Source: Costus lasius (Eukaryota; Streptophyta; Magnoliopsida; Zingiberales; Costaceae). Taken from it: DNA of 64,000 bases. Position numbers and translations under genes: made by a program. How positions within the stretch are numbered: position 1 is the stretch's first letter; each line of letters opens with the position of its first letter. Under the pieces are notes generated by a model. That model did not search any database and was not told where the DNA came from. It saw only the letters and a list, made by a program, of their open reading frames with translations. The stretch lies in contig CM050449.1 of NCBI GenBank assembly GCA_027563935.2, forward strand, positions 89,318,371 through 89,382,370. The letters are read 5' to 3'. Shown piece by piece: positions 45,711-58,671 of the stretch.

Positions 45711-46114
45711 ACACTTATCAGATCTAGGTTCTAGCTTGCTAGAATCTTAACGTTTAACATAAGCCTCACATCCCCAGATCCTGATAAACGTGAGATTAGG
45801 GCGTCTCCCACTCCACACCTTGTATGGTATTTTGGAGACACTCTTAGATGGAACATTATTTAGTATCAGAGAAGCTGTTTCTAGTGCATGCCCCCAGAAT
45901 GATGAAGGTAGAGTTGCATGACTCATCATGGATCGAACCATATCCAATAAAGTTCGATTTCTCCTTTCAGACACACCATTCCATTGAGGTGTTCCAGGAG
46001 GAGTGAGTTGGGATATGATCCCACACTCTCTCAGATAGTCAAAGAACTCACCACTCAGGTATTCTCCACCTCAATCTGATCGAAGAGCTTTAATGGATCT
46101 TCCAAGCTGGTTCT
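45711..46114 (-). pseudogene. Copia-3 integrase core, second half
   Basis: The frame 45747-45974 holds SERRNRTLLDMVRSMMSHATLP (catalytic Glu) and YKVWSGRRPNLTFIRIWGCEAYVK. Upstream of it, LRSD.GGEYLSGEFF is interrupted by TGA in place of His. A stop in place of Gln follows AYVKR at 45747. Confidence 0.85.
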
Positions 46115-47425
46115 CTACTTCATCTTGAACTCCTTGAATTTCTCAAAGGATTCAGATTTATGTCTCATTAAGTAGACATAACCATACCTACTGAAGTCAT
46201 CAGTAAAGGTAATGAAGTAGTTGTACCCTCCTCTGGCTTGTTTATTGAAGGGCCCACACACATCAGTATGTATGAGATCCAATAAACCTTCTGCCCTCTC
46301 ACCAATCTTGGTGAAGGGCGCCTTTGTCATTTTCCCTAATAAACAGGGTTCATAAGTATCAAATTCCTCCAAGGAACTTGAATCTAACAATCCATTTGCA
46401 TGGAGTATTTGGATGCGATTCTTGTTTATATGGGCTAATCGACAGTGCCATAGGAAAGCACCAACTGAACCACTCAGTCTGGTCCTCTTATTGCTTATGT
46501 TACAAATAGAACTTTCCATATCTAAGATATATAGACCATTGCACAAAGTACCCTTCCCATAGAACATATTTGCAAATGAAAAAGAACAGGAGTTCTTATT
46601 TATTTCAAATTTAAATCCTTTCCTCGCCAAGCAAGGAATGGATACAATGTTCTTTGTTAGCGAAGGTACACAAAAGCAATTGTCTAGTTCTAATTGAAGT
46701 CCAGAAGGCAAGGAGAGAGTCAAAACGCCTACAGCAACAGCAGCAACCTGTGCCCCGTTTCCAACGCGTAGGTCAATCTCTCCAAGCCGCACCGATCTAC
46801 TTTTCTTGAGCCCCTGCATATTTGTACAAATATGAGCTCCACATGCGGTATCCAATACCCATGACATAGAAGTAGAAAGGTTGACTTCTGTAACATAAAT
46901 ACCTGAGCTAGAAGTTAAGGCCAAGCCTTTCTTCTCCTCATTCTGAAGCTGTCTGCAGTCTCTTCTCCAGTGGCCCTGCTCGCCACAGTGGAAACACCTT
47001 TGTTCCTTTGACTTCTTCGCCCTTTTCTTCAGTGCTTTGGTAGGACCTCTGGCACTGCTCTTAGCACGTGCCTTACCCTTCTTCTTTATCTTCTTGGTCG
47101 TAGGGACCAAAAGAACAGAATTGGGTTTGGTCTTACCCATCTCTCGCTCGGCTGTTTGGAGCATATTCATCAATTCCTCCCATGTGCACTCAATCCGGTT
47201 CATGTTGAAGTTAATGATAAACGGACTGAAGCTAGGGGGCAGGGAATGAAGAATAAGATCCACAACCAGCTCGTTGTCTATGGTGTGTCCCAGTCTCCTG
47301 AGATGATCCACATTCCCAATGAGTTTGAGAACATGGGGTCTCACTAGTGCACCTTCAGACAACTTGCACCGAAAGACTGCTTTGGCGGTGTCAAATCTCT
47401 CAGTTCTAGCCTGAGCCTCGAACAT
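46115..47425 (-). pseudogene. Copia-3 gag end, protease and integrase start
   Basis: 436 open codons. Zinc knuckle CFHCGEQGHWRRDC near residues 144-157; protease WVLDTACGAHICTN with the catalytic Asp; pre-integrase finger LWHCRLAHINKNRIQ...CLLGK; integrase LIHTDVCGPFNKQARGGY with the first catalytic Asp and FTDDFSRYGYVY. A one-base deletion after FEKFKEF ends the frame. Confidence 0.9.
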
Positions 47426-47737
47426 CTATTTCAGACGAGTAATCATCTGAAAAGCGTTCTGCTCCTCATATTGCACCTGCAGTTCAGGTGCCATACTGGC
47501 TAGCATAAGACATACAACCTCCAAAGAGTCATCCTGATGCTTTCTATAAGCATCTCTGTCTGCCGTTCGGGCATTAGGCGGAGGAGCCGCAGGAAGAGGC
47601 TGTTCAAGGACATACAGCTTCTTCTCGAGCTTGAGGACTATCCTCAAATTCCGATGCCAGTCCATAAAGTTAGTTCCAACTAACTTATCCTTATCAAGGA
47701 GTGATCGCAGTGATAATCCGCCAGTGTTCGTAGTCAT
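47426..47737 (-). pseudogene. Copia-3 gag, N-terminal part
   Basis: 103 codons from MTTNTGGLSLRSLLDKDKL, with KLVGTNFMDWHRNLRIVL and LMLASMAPELQVQYEEQ typical of this copia gag (UBN2-like). A stop replaces Gln (CAG to TAG) after MITRLK; the frame continues into the next entry without a shift. Confidence 0.9.
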
Positions 47738-49369
47738 TGTTCTACAACACCCAAGAAGAACAGATTAGTACTACTTTGAATCATTTAAACTGAACTTGTT
47801 TTAAATGACCATGGCTCCCACTATTTTATATTCGAATTGACAACCCACAAAGTCAATCGGGAAGTTTAAAACTTCCTAGTGAGATGGGATCCTTATTTCA
47901 CGTGAGGCTTTGCGTCCCACGAGGGTGGGATGAGATGCACAAAGAAACCCATGCTTCCTAAGGTGGGCGCGCCGGCCGGTTGCTCCAAGCAACTCCCTTT
48001 GTCGAGACAGTCTGGGCATTTCATGTCCAGCGAGGGCTGGATACAACATGAAACCTTTACCTCTCGACGATGCCTCTAGACTTTCACCATGTGCCCAGCA
48101 TATGTGAACTTCTAGTAAAGTCCATTCCTAACCGTTATGCCCAGGGCCAACGAGTTTCCTTGCGAAGGCACGCCCAGGTTAAAACTGGACTGGGGAAACC
48201 ATTGCCACCACGCACTTTCTAAAGATAAGTGGGTGTGTCCCACGAGGGTGGGAAACAATTCACAACTCCACTAATCGATAGCTTAGTGAGGGCTACGCGT
48301 TAGAAGGCTACCAGACTTGATATTTTAATTGAGGGTTTTTGTTTAAGGTCTCATCATCTCAGTTTTATTTTATGTCTATCATTACAGGCATGCAATCGTA
48401 TAGTGATAACATAACGGTAAAACATTTCAGGCATGCTTTTGCAGATAATAATAAAAGCAGTAAAGGATGATGTGATCATATCCTATACAAGACATTGAAC
48501 CAATCCATGCCATGAAATAGGTTCAACTCTTGTCCTAGAACTCAAGCCCCAAAAACTAGACCTAACCTAGCCGACCTCTAGCTTGAACTTCAAGGTTGGC
48601 TCCAAGGTCCTTCTCTCATGGTTTAGCTCTCAAACCGTAGAGGAATACTTTCGAAGTTCCCCATAGGTTCGGCCAATGCCATGGTCTTCCTCCAAGGAAG
48701 GTGCGCCACCATGCAAGGGGCCAAGATTTCTTGCGCCTCCAAGCAACCAAGCACCAGCTTGCATTCGCCACCTTGCATGCTTGCGCCATCAAACAAGATG
48801 CGAGCATCAAGGTTCAAGAAGGATGCGCCTAGCCCTTAATCTTTCTCTTAATAATAAAAAGATGGCACGCAGGCCGCACAAGGATACATCACAGGCATGC
48901 AAGAGGGGCTTGACTCATGATCACAACATTATGCACAATCAAGGTATTAACTCATGCAATTCTACATGCTCATGAAAAACATAAAATCTGAAATTTTACT
49001 TTTTCATAAAACCAGTTTCTTTTTCTCATCTTCTTCTCACAAGTCTTTTGGTTTATTGCGATTTATTTTTCATGATGATTTCAGAGATCCTTTCGGCTGG
49101 CAATTTTGTCAGATCAAGAGACTTGGCCAGTCCGAAGACACAATGCCCGTCCTACTTGACAAAATTACGTGCGCCTTTGATCTTTAAATCAAATAAGAAA
49201 AATAGTCCAAAAATTCCAAAAGAGATTGAGAGGATGATAGAAACAAGAAACCCTAATTTTTCTACTTTTAGAAAAATCGATTGCCATGCATCATGCTATT
49301 TACGAAAATAGAAATATGGCATGTGAGCATGGAAGAAAAGCATAAAACATCGTTCGAGTCTTGCAAGTC
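47738..49369 (-). other. Copia-3 untranslated leader
   Basis: About 1.6 kb, non-coding. CCTC-loop hairpins (sense strand) at 47915-47930 (TCCCAC/GTGGGA), 48026-48041 (TCCAGC/GCTGGA), near 48153-48160 (TGC/GCA), 48238-48253 (TCCCAC/GTGGGA) and 48279-48295 (TAGC/GCTA). These are the best-preserved set. Confidence 0.75.
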
Positions 49370-49381
49370 GCTCTGATACCA
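49370..49381 (-). promoter_or_regulatory. Copia-3 primer-binding site (initiator tRNA-Met)
   Basis: Minus strand TGGTATCAGAGC, one base from the LTR. Confidence 0.92.
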
Positions 49382-49382
49382 C

Positions 49383-51332
49383 TGTTGGGAAACCCCGGGG
49401 ACATTTTACAATTTTTCAGAGTTATGGACATACATTTTTCGCAGCGGAAGAATGTCCCCGAAACAGGCCAGTCCCAAAAACCCAGTGAAGATCGCAAGCA
49501 AGGGAGTCGACACGATGAGTTAGGAAATACCTTAAGAGCAATGTAGAGCGATGTCGATGAAGGTGCCCAAGTGTTCTCCCTCTGCAGTCTCGCACACACG
49601 GATCTCTTGAGTTCTCTTCTTCCACGCCCGGTGCTAGCCTCGGGAAGAAGATCCAAGCCTTAGGGAGATACTCTACTTCACTTGCGCCACCAAGAGAGAT
49701 GAGGCCCCAAGAGAAGAAAGAAAACCGCCCAAGCCGCCAAGCCCTAGTCCTCCTTGCGCCAAGAGGAAAGGAGGAAGAGGCTTGCGGTTATGGAAGATGT
49801 GCCCTTTACTCCGAGCACTCGCCCCTCTCCTTGTGTTCACGCCTTCAAGGATTAATTACACACAAGAGGGGGCGACTAGGGTCATATTTATAGGGCAAGA
49901 GGCGATTAGGGTAATGGCTAGGATCATGACAAGTGTAGGGCTAGGATGAGGAGGTTTGAGATAAGGAAAGTCTCCAAGACATTTCCATAATTCTCATTCA
50001 ACCTTACCTTTTGTTCCCACGCCTTTCCTTGTGCGCCAAGGCCTTGCCTTGCGCCTCAAGCAATGCAATAGAGGCATGCATTCCATCCTAGGAAGAGAGG
50101 GGGAGGCGCCCTTTACTTCCATAATGAAGCAAAGGCGCCAACATGACCCCATTATGCCCCTAGGCGCCTAATGGTTCATGTTTCTCCCCATTATACCCTT
50201 TTAGCCTCTCATCTCTTCATGAGAACTTGTTATTGGGCCTCATTGGATAATGAGCTAGCCCAAACATCATTGCATAGGTTGATTAAGCACTTGCATCCAA
50301 TCCAATGCAACCCTAATCCAAATGTGACCAACCATGGTCAAATACGGGTCAACCTGCCAAAAATGAAGTTTGGCTCCAATAGCATTCTTCCATCTCATCA
50401 GGCCCATTGGCGCTGATGAAATCTCCCAATTAGATCCGAGTTATTCAATAACTCGATCATAAGGCTTCCCGATCAATACGAGAACTCAAGTATCAAGGTG
50501 TGCGACCCTGTAGGTTCCTCTGACGCTGGCAGTGTTGGCCAAAGGTCATCACAAGCAGTGAGTGGCACCTAGCAGTGCATCGCTGCTACCCAGGTCATTG
50601 GAATGGATATCGACATCGACATCCCCATCATCGCAACTAGGTACAGATGCATTACAGTCTCTTTGCCGAACTGATATCCGATTGGACAAGTGTGTCACCA
50701 CTTGTTTTCATCCAATCACATGGCTATGACTAAAATAGGTTCTCACCTGGGTATGGCCATACACTCTCAGTCATAGAACCATAAAGGAGCTCCATGGATA
50801 TCATACTTCCTTAGGAAAGGGGCAAATCCTATGTCTGTCCATTGATCTTCTCATATGGGTCGTGACATGCTCAATAACAACCGTTATGACCTCCCAGCTA
50901 CGGCAAGGTGTTAGGTTGTATCAAAGCAAGTCCCTAACCATATAGAATGATCAATGACCTCAAGTCAAGGGATCAATGCATCTCCTGTCACTTATGAGGA
51001 TAACTCATGACACCAAGTCATAGCCTCATAGCGGGTCTATCCAGTATATCCCCAATGATATACCCATGTGTCTGCGTTAGCACCACGTGCCTAACCAGCC
51101 CACATACCAGTCTCTCAAGTACCATAGCTGTCCCATATCCACTAAGGTACAGCGACTGGGGATTATAATTCGAGCACAGATCCAATCTGTCTCTAGGGAC
51201 ATTATCATGTAAGTACACAATCGCAGGTGTAGTCAAACAATGATAACGACAATGCCAGAATGATATATAAATATCAGTGTCAAGTAGTACATAAGTTGAC
51301 CAAAACTAGGTCCTAGGGCATATACACCAACA
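49383..51332 (-). mobile_element. Copia-3 5' LTR
   Basis: 1,950 bases, TGTTGGGAAACC to ACCAACA, followed by CCTAG. Differs from 39426-41375 at few positions, for example GCCATAG versus GCAATAG near 50069. Confidence 0.92.
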
Positions 51333-52337
51333 CCTAGGGCCCCAAAGGGAGGGGCCGAGATCTTCCTGTATCTTCCAATGCAAGACTCTTTGGCAGCAGT
51401 CTCCACAGAGTTGTTGATGTCGTTTCAATGTGCTTTGATCTCAATCCCAGTGTTGGCTCGTTTGAAGACTTGAAATCGGTATCGGCAATGGAATAGTACT
51501 CGGGAAGATTGCTAAGAGCAAAGAACTGATGATAGTGGAATGCAATGGAAAGGGAAGAACGGTAACCACGGGGAGCAAGCTCAACTCAATGAGGAGCAAG
51601 CTCAACTCAAGAACAAACACAAGGTTTCAGGTTTTCAGAATATTTCAACTCAAGAGTGCAAAGTGATACAACACAGCTTAAAACCTAAGTTTTCCCCACG
51701 TTACATTCTTGTGACCCTTGGCATTCTTTGACTGAAATGATGTAATGATGCTTGTTCTGATGTGTTCTTCTAGCCGTTGGAGAAGGCGTGTGTGGTGAGT
51801 ATTGATTGGCTTGAGGGAAAGCTTCTTGTCGGATGTTGAGTAGGCTGGAATTTTGCCGGTATTGGGCTGATGTTATGCGGGTTGATTTGAATTGGAGCCG
51901 ACTGGGTTGAGTGTTGAGGATGACTGATCATGAGCTGCATATGAACCAAATCTTGCTTGATGTTTGACTGGTGTTGAACGGTCTGAATGCGGGCTGGCTT
52001 GAGTTGAGTGTTGATGATGAATGAGTCATGCCAAGGCCACAATACTATGGGTAAACTAGGTGCTGCATGTGCAATACATGTGTGCATGAACCTAAGCTAT
52101 AGCAACCTATTACATCCTCTAAAAAGAAAACAAAGACTTCAAAGTAAAACCTAGGCTAATCCTAGCTACAACATAACATAAGTGCTAAAAGTAAAATAGA
52201 GTTTATAAGACATTACAATGTAACAAACTAACAAGTCTTAAACAAGTTCTCAAAATGTTAAGAGGAATTAAGCATTCATCCCATAACGGATTGGGGTCTT
52301 CTTAATCCTTGTGGACCTTCTTGGATGTGTCCCTACA
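51333..52337 (-). mobile_element. Ty3-C 5' LTR piece, duplicated copy
   Basis: Same as 41376-42380. Lies between the copia-3 LTR and the copia-2 leader. Confidence 0.9.
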
Positions 52338-52837
52338 TTACATCCACTTATCTTTAGAAGGTGCATGGTGGCAATGGTTTCCCCAGTCCAGTTTTACCTT
52401 GGACGTGCCTTCGCAAGGAAACTCGTTGACCCTAGGTATAACAGTTAGGAATGGACTTGACTGGATTTTCATATGTGCTGGGCACATGATGAAACTCTAG
52501 AGGCATCATTAAGAGGTTAGGGTTTCATGCTATATCCAACCCTCGCTGAACATGGAATGCCTAGACTGTCCCAATAAGAGGAGTTGCCAATAGCAATCAG
52601 CCGGCATGCCCACCTTAAGAAGCATGGGTCACTTTGTGCATCTCATCTCACCCTCGTGGGACGCGAAGCCTCATGTGGAATAAGGATCCCATCTCACTAG
52701 GAAATCTCTGATTTCCCGATTGACTTTGTGGGTTGTCAATTTGATTAAAATAGTGGGAGCCATAATCATTTAATACAAGTCCAGATTAAATGATTTAAAG
52801 TAGTACTAATCTGCTGTTTCTTGACTGTTGTAGAACA
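52338..52837 (+). other. Copia-2 leader, second part (right copy)
   Basis: Same as 42381-42880, with the hairpins at 52406-52415, about 52534 and 52646-52661. Non-coding. Confidence 0.75.
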
Positions 52838-53968
52838 ATGGCAATGAACAATAGCGGATTGACACTGCGATCACTCCTTGATAAGGATAACTTGGTTGGA
52901 ACCAACTTCATGGACTGACATCGGAACTTGAGGATAGCCCTCAAGCTCGAGAAGAAGCTGTATGTCCTTGAGCAGCCTCTTCCTGCGGCTCCTGCACCTA
53001 ATGCCCGGACGGCAGACAGGGATGCTTTTAGAAAGCATCAGGATGACTCTTTGGAGGTGGCATGTCTCATGCTAGCCACTATGGCACCTGAACTTCAGGT
53101 GCAATATGAGGAGCAGAACGTTTTTCAGATGATCACTCATCTGAAACAGATGTTCAAAACTCAGGCTAGAACTGAGAGATATGACACTACCAAAGCAGTT
53201 TTTTGGTGCAAGTTGTCTGAAGGTGCACTAGTGAGACCCCATGTTCACAAGATGATTGGGAATGTGGATCATCTCAAAAGACTGGGGCACACCATAGACA
53301 ATGAGCTGGTTATGGATCTTATTCTCTAGTCCCTGCCCCCTAGCTTCAGTTCATTTATTATAAATTTCAACATAAACCAGATTGAATGTACTCGGGAGGA
53401 ACTGATGAATATGCTCCAAACAGTCAAGCGTGAAATGGGAAAGACTAAATCCAATTCTGTTCTTTTGGTCCCTGCGGCCAAGAAGATGAAGAAGAAGGGT
53501 AAGGCACATGCTAAGGGCAGTGCCAAGGGTCCTACCAAAGCACTGAATAAAAAGGCCAAAAAGTCAAAGGAACAGAGGTGCTTCCACTGTGGCGAGCAGG
53601 GTCACTGGAGGAGGGACTGCAAGCAACTTCAGAATGAGGAGAAGAAAGGCAGGGCCTTGTCTTCAAGCTCAGGTATTTATGTTACTGAAGTCTACCTTTC
53701 TACTTCTATGTCATGGATATTGGATACCGCATGTGGAGCTCATATTTGTACAAATATGCAGGGGCTCAAGAAAAGTAGATCGGTGTGGCCTAGAGAGATT
53801 GACCTACGGGTTGGATACGGGGCACAGGTTGCTGCTGTTGCTGTAGGAGTTTTGACTCTCTCCCTGCCTTCTGGACTTCAATTAGAGCTAGATAATTGCT
53901 ATTATGTACCTTCGCTTACTAAGAACATTGTATCCATTCCTTGCTTGGCAAAGAAGATATTTGAATAA
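52838..53968 (+). pseudogene. Copia-2 gag and protease
   Basis: Starts MAMNNSGLTLRSLLDKDNL. Broken by TGA after TNFMD and TAG after DLIL, giving open pieces 52928-53329 and 53405-53968. The second has the zinc knuckle CFHCGEQGHWRRDC, protease WILDTACGAHICTN and LPSGLQLELDNCYYVPSL. A frame change after CLAKK ends it. Confidence 0.88.
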
Positions 53969-54000
53969 ATAAGAACTCTTATTCTTTTTCATTTGCAAAT

Positions 54001-54615
54001 ATGTTTTATGGGAAGGGTACTTTATGCAATAGTCTATATGTCTTAGACATGGATAACTCTATCTGTAACATAAATAATAAAAGGACCAAACTAAGTGGTT
54101 CAGTTGGTGCCTTCTTATGGCATTATCGATTAGCCCATATAAACAAGAATTGCATCCAACAACTCCATGCAAGTGGGTTGTTAGACTCAAGTTCCATGGA
54201 GGAATTTGATACTTGTGAGCCTTGTTTATTGGGAAAAATGACAAAAGTGCCCTTCACCAAGACTGGTGAGAGGGCATAAGGTTTATTAGATCTCATACAT
54301 ACTGATGTGTGTGGGCCATTCAATAAACAAGCCAGAGGAGGGTATAGCTACTTCATCACTTTTACTGATGATTTCAGTAGATATGGTTATGTCTATCTGA
54401 TGAGACATAAATCTGAATCCTTTGAGAAATTTAAGGAGTTCAGAAATGAAGTAGAGAACCAAATTGGAAGATCCATTAAAACTCTTCGATCAGATCATGG
54501 TGGAGAGTACTTGAGCGGTGAGTTCTTTGACTATCTGAGAGAGTGTGGGATCCTTTCCCAACTCACTCCTCCTAGAACACCTCAATGGAATGGTGTGTCT
54601 GAGAGGAGAAACTGA
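54001..54615 (+). pseudogene. Copia-2 integrase
   Basis: The frame 54001-54279 has the pre-integrase finger (LWHYRLAHINKNC, CEPCLLGK). Frame 54307-54615 has CGPFNKQARGGYSYF, the second Asp in LRSDHGGEYLSG and the Glu in NGVSERRN. A TAA after TGERA and a TGA after SERRN break it. Confidence 0.88.
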
Positions 54616-54627
54616 ACCCTGTTAGAC

Positions 54628-55539
54628 ATGGTTCGGTCTATGATGAGTCATGACACTCTACCTCCCTCATTTTGGGGTTTTGCACTTGAGACAGCTTCTC
54701 TGATACTGAATAATGTTCCATCTAAGAGTGTCTCTAAGATACCATACGAGGTATGGAGTGGGAGACACCCTAACCTCTCATTTATCAGGATCTGGAGATG
54801 TGAGGCTTATGTCAAATGTCAGGATTCTAGCAAGTTAGAACCTAAATCTGATAAATGTGTCTTTGTAGGGTATCCTAAGGAAACTAAAGGATACTACTTC
54901 TATGTTCCCACCGAGAACAAAGTTTTTGTTGCTCGGGGTGCTATCTTTCTGGAGAAAGAATTTCTCATGAAAGAAGTCAGTGGGAGGAAGTTTGACTTGG
55001 ACGAGGTCCAAGTGCAACCACAAGACACAGAGATGGAACCTGAGCCACCTACACCGGTTGCTGGGCAACCTGAGGCTCAGACACCGGTCCCACGTAGGTC
55101 TGGGAGGATTCGTCGTGCACCTAAGATGTATGGGTCACTGCCGACCCAACACGACAGGATCTTCATCATTGAGGATGAGCCCAAGACCTATGATGAGGCG
55201 GTCAGTGGACTAGACTCCAAAATATGGTTTGAGGCCATGAGATCCGAGATGAATTCCATGTCAGCCAACCAAGTCTGGGATTTGGTTGAGCTGCCTGATG
55301 GGGTAAAACCCATAGGGTGTAAATGGGTCTTCAAGAGGAAGACTAACATGGATGGCAATATAGTTACCTATAAAGGTAAACTAGTGGCTAAAGGATTCAA
55401 ACAAATCCACGGGGTGGACTATGATGAAACCTTTTTGCTAGTTGCCATGATTAAATCCATTCGGATTCTACTTGCTATAGTTGCATATCATGACTATGAG
55501 ATATGGCAGATGGATGTTAAAACATTAACGGGAAGCTGA
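54628..55539 (+). pseudogene. Copia-2 integrase tail and RT fingers
   Basis: 303 codons: ETASLILNNVPSKSVSKIPY, the KGYYFYVPTENKVFVARGA linker, RRSGRIRRAP, then RT (TYDEAVSGLDSKIW, WVFKRKTNMDGNIVTYKGKL, IWQMDVKT). A deletion of about eight bases in the FLNG motif shifts the frame after DVKT. Confidence 0.88.
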
Positions 55540-56660
55540 TAGAGGATGTGTATATGACACAACTTGATGGCTTCATCTATCCCGCATATGCCAATATGGT
55601 CTACAGGCTAAAGAAATCCATCTATGGATTAAAGCAAGCTTCTTGAAGTTGGAATCTTCGATTTGATGAAGCTGTGAGAGATTATGACTTTATCAAAAGC
55701 GAAGATGATGCCTGTGTATATAGAAAATTCAGTGGGAGCTTGGTGACTTTTCTGGTCCTGTATGTCGATGACATACTGCTCATCGGAAATGACATCCCTA
55801 ATCTTCAGTCTATGAAGACATGGTTGGGGAAGTGTTTCGAGATGAAGGACTTAGGGGAGGCTACCTATATTTTAGGCATGAGGATCTACTAAGATAGATT
55901 CAAGAGGCTCCTGGCCCTTAGTCAGAGTACCTACATTGATAAGGTCCTAGAGAGGTTCAACTTGGAGCAATCCAAGAAAGGGTACATTCTAGTGAGACAT
56001 GGCCTTACTCTCTTAAAGAGCCAGTGTCCCACCACACAGGCTAAGAGGGATGACATGAGTCGAGTGCCCTATGCTTCAGTAGTAGGATCGATCATGTATG
56101 CAATGTTGTGTACCAGACCAGACGTGGCATATGTTGTGAGCATAACTAGCCGATACCAATCCAATCCAAGTCTGCAGCACTGGGTGGCTGTAAAGAACAT
56201 CCTAAAGTATCTAAGAAGAACTAAGGATCTATTCTTGGTCTATGGGGGATAGGAAGAACTCAGTGTTCAGGGCTACACTGATGTGTCATTCCAGTCTGAC
56301 CCTGACGACTTCAGATCACAGGAAGGCTATGTGTTCAAGATGAATGGAGGCGTTGTTGACTGGAAGAGCTTCAAGCAATCCACCATAGCCGATTCTACAA
56401 CCGAGGCTGAGTATGTTGCGGCTTCTGAGGCAGCCAAAGAAGCTGTTTGGATAAGGAAGTTCATATCTGATCATCAGGTGGTTCCAACTGCTGTGGATCC
56501 CATATCGATGATCATCAGGTGGTTTCACCTGATCAAAGAGATCATTGATAAAGGTGATGTCAAGATTAGCAGAGTTGATACAGAGAACAATCTAGCAGAC
56601 CACTGGCCAAGGCTTTGGCGCAGCAGAAGCATGATGGTCTATCTAGAGATATGGGGTTGA
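55540..56660 (+). pseudogene. Copia-2 RT palm and RNase H
   Basis: Open pieces 55674-55892 (YVDDILLIGNDIPN, the RT catalytic site), 55962-56252 (YASVVGSIMYAMLCTRPDVAY) and 56283-56660 (EAEYVAASEAAKEAVWIRKF, WFHLIKEIIDKGDVKI, NNLADHWPRL). A block before WFHLIKE, including ELYCDN, is deleted near 56510, and stops occur at 55645, 55890 and 56250. Confidence 0.85.
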
Positions 56661-56698
56661 GATTCCTCCACCTCTAGGTCTTAGTGCAACTGGGAGAT

Positions 56699-58670
56699 TG
56701 TTGGTGTATATGCCCTAGGACCTAGTTTTGGTCAATCTTTGTACTACTTGACTTTGATATTTATATCATTCTAACATTGTCATTATCTATGTTTGTCTAC
56801 ATCTACGATTATGTACTTATATGATAATGTCCTTGGAGACAGATTGGATCTGTGCTCAAATGGTTGTCCCCAGTCTATGTACCTTAGTGGACATGAGACA
56901 GTTCTGGTACTTGCGAGACTGGTATATGGGCTGGTTAGGCACAAGGTGCTAACGCAGACATATGGGTATATCAGTGGTAGATATACTGGACCGACCCGCT
57001 GTGAGGCAATGACTTGGTGTCATAAGTTAACCTCACAAGTGATAGGAGATGTATTGATCCCTTAACTTGAGGTCATTGGCCATTCTATATAGTTTGGGGC
57101 ATGCTTTGATACAACCTAACACCTCACCGTAGTTGGGAGGTAATAACGGTTGTCATTGAGCATGTCACGACCCATATGAGAAGGTCAATGGACAGATAGA
57201 GGATTTGCCCTTTCCTAAAGGAAGCTTAATATCCATGGAGCTCCTCTATGGTCCTATGACTGAAAGTGTATGGCCATACCCAGGTGAGAACCTGATTTAG
57301 TCATGACCATGTGATTGGGTAAAAACAAGTGGTGACACACTTGTCCAATTGGATATCAGTACGACAAAGAGACTATAATGTATCTGTACCTAGTTGCGAT
57401 GATGGGGATGTCGATGTCGATATCCATTCCGATGACTTGAGTAGTAGCGATGCACTGCTAGGTGTCACTCACTGCTTGTAGTGACCTTAGGTCAGCACTG
57501 CCAATGTCAGAGGAACCTACAGGGTCGAACACCTTGATACTCGAGTTCTTGTATTGATCGGGAAGCCTTATGATTGAGTTATTGGATAACTCGGATCTAT
57601 TTGGGAGATTTCATCTGCACCAATGGGCCTGATGAGATGGAAGAATGTTATTGGAGCCAAACTTCATTTTTGGCAGGTTGACCCGAAATTGACCATGGTT
57701 GGTCACATTTGGATTAGGGTTGCATTGGATTAGATCCAATTGCTTAATCAACCCATGCAATGAAGTTTGGGCTTGCTCATTACCCAATGAGGCCCAATAA
57801 TAAGTTGTCATGAAGAGAGAATGGGCTAAAAAGGTATAATGGGGAGAAGTCTCCTCCCATTGGCGCCTAAGGGCATAATGAGGAGGAGTTGGCGCATGTT
57901 GCCCCCTTTGGAAGGAATTGGCGCCTCCCCCTTCATGCTTGGATGGAAAGCTTGCCTCTATGGCAAGGCTTGAGGCATCTAAGGCATGATAGATTTCTTT
58001 GGTAAGTCTTAGGCGATTAGAGGAGGTTTATGGAAAACTCTTGGAGAGTTACCAAAACCCAAAACCAATTGCCACCCTAACCCTAGCCGCATACTCTCTT
58101 AGTGCATTGTGCCTAACCCTTGCTTGGCCGCCCTTTGCTCTATATTACCTTGTGATATGTGGAGTGAGAATTCAAGAGGCGTTGACCACTAAGGGCGAGA
58201 GCAAGCAAAGGGCAAAGTTATTGGCACAAGGTCTCCTTCCATTTCATAGCCACAAGCTTCCTCCTTTTGTTCTCTTAGCGCTTCTTCCCTTGAAGGTGAT
58301 GCAAGTGTGACAAGAGCTTGGCGGCATCTCCTTCTTCCTCCTTCCTCTTGGCTCTTCTTCCTCTAAAGGTGGCGCAAGTGGTGTAGAAGGAGCACAAGGC
58401 TTGGATCTTCTTCCCGAGGCTAGCACCGGGCATGGAAGAAGAGGACTCGAGGCATCTATGTGTGTGAGACTACAGAGGGCGCACGCGTGGGCGCCTATCT
58501 CATCGACCTTCACGCTTACTCTAGGTACTTACTAACTCATCATGTCGACCCCCTCGCAAGAGATCTTCACTAGGTTTTGGGGACTGGCTCATTTTTGGGG
58601 ATATTATTCCGCTGCGTTTGTAATGTAGTCTCTGTGAAAATTTGTAAAATATCCCTGGGGTTTTCCAACT
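56699..58670 (+). mobile_element. Copia-2 3' LTR
   Basis: 1,972 bases, TGTTGGTGTATATGCCCTAG to TTTTCCAACT; preceded by the polypurine tract CTGGGAGA. Same family as the copia-3 LTR, reversed. Unusually it is followed by another primer site and leader. Confidence 0.88.
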
Positions 58671-58671
58671 G

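Larger units (their letters stand above)
43877..51332 (-). mobile_element. Copia-3, nearly full minus-strand element
   Basis: 5' LTR (51332 down to 49383), primer site, leader, gag-pol (47737 down to 43877). The 3' end of RNase H is joined to copia-2 gag instead of a 3' LTR; the 3' LTR is likely the one at 39426-41375, separated by the duplicated block. It is the least decayed copia here: about five disabling lesions over 3.9 kb. Confidence 0.88.
49383..53833. repeat. Segmental duplication, right copy
   Basis: Partner of 39426-43876. It ends where this copy continues normally into copia-2 protease while the left copy is cut. Confidence 0.92.
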
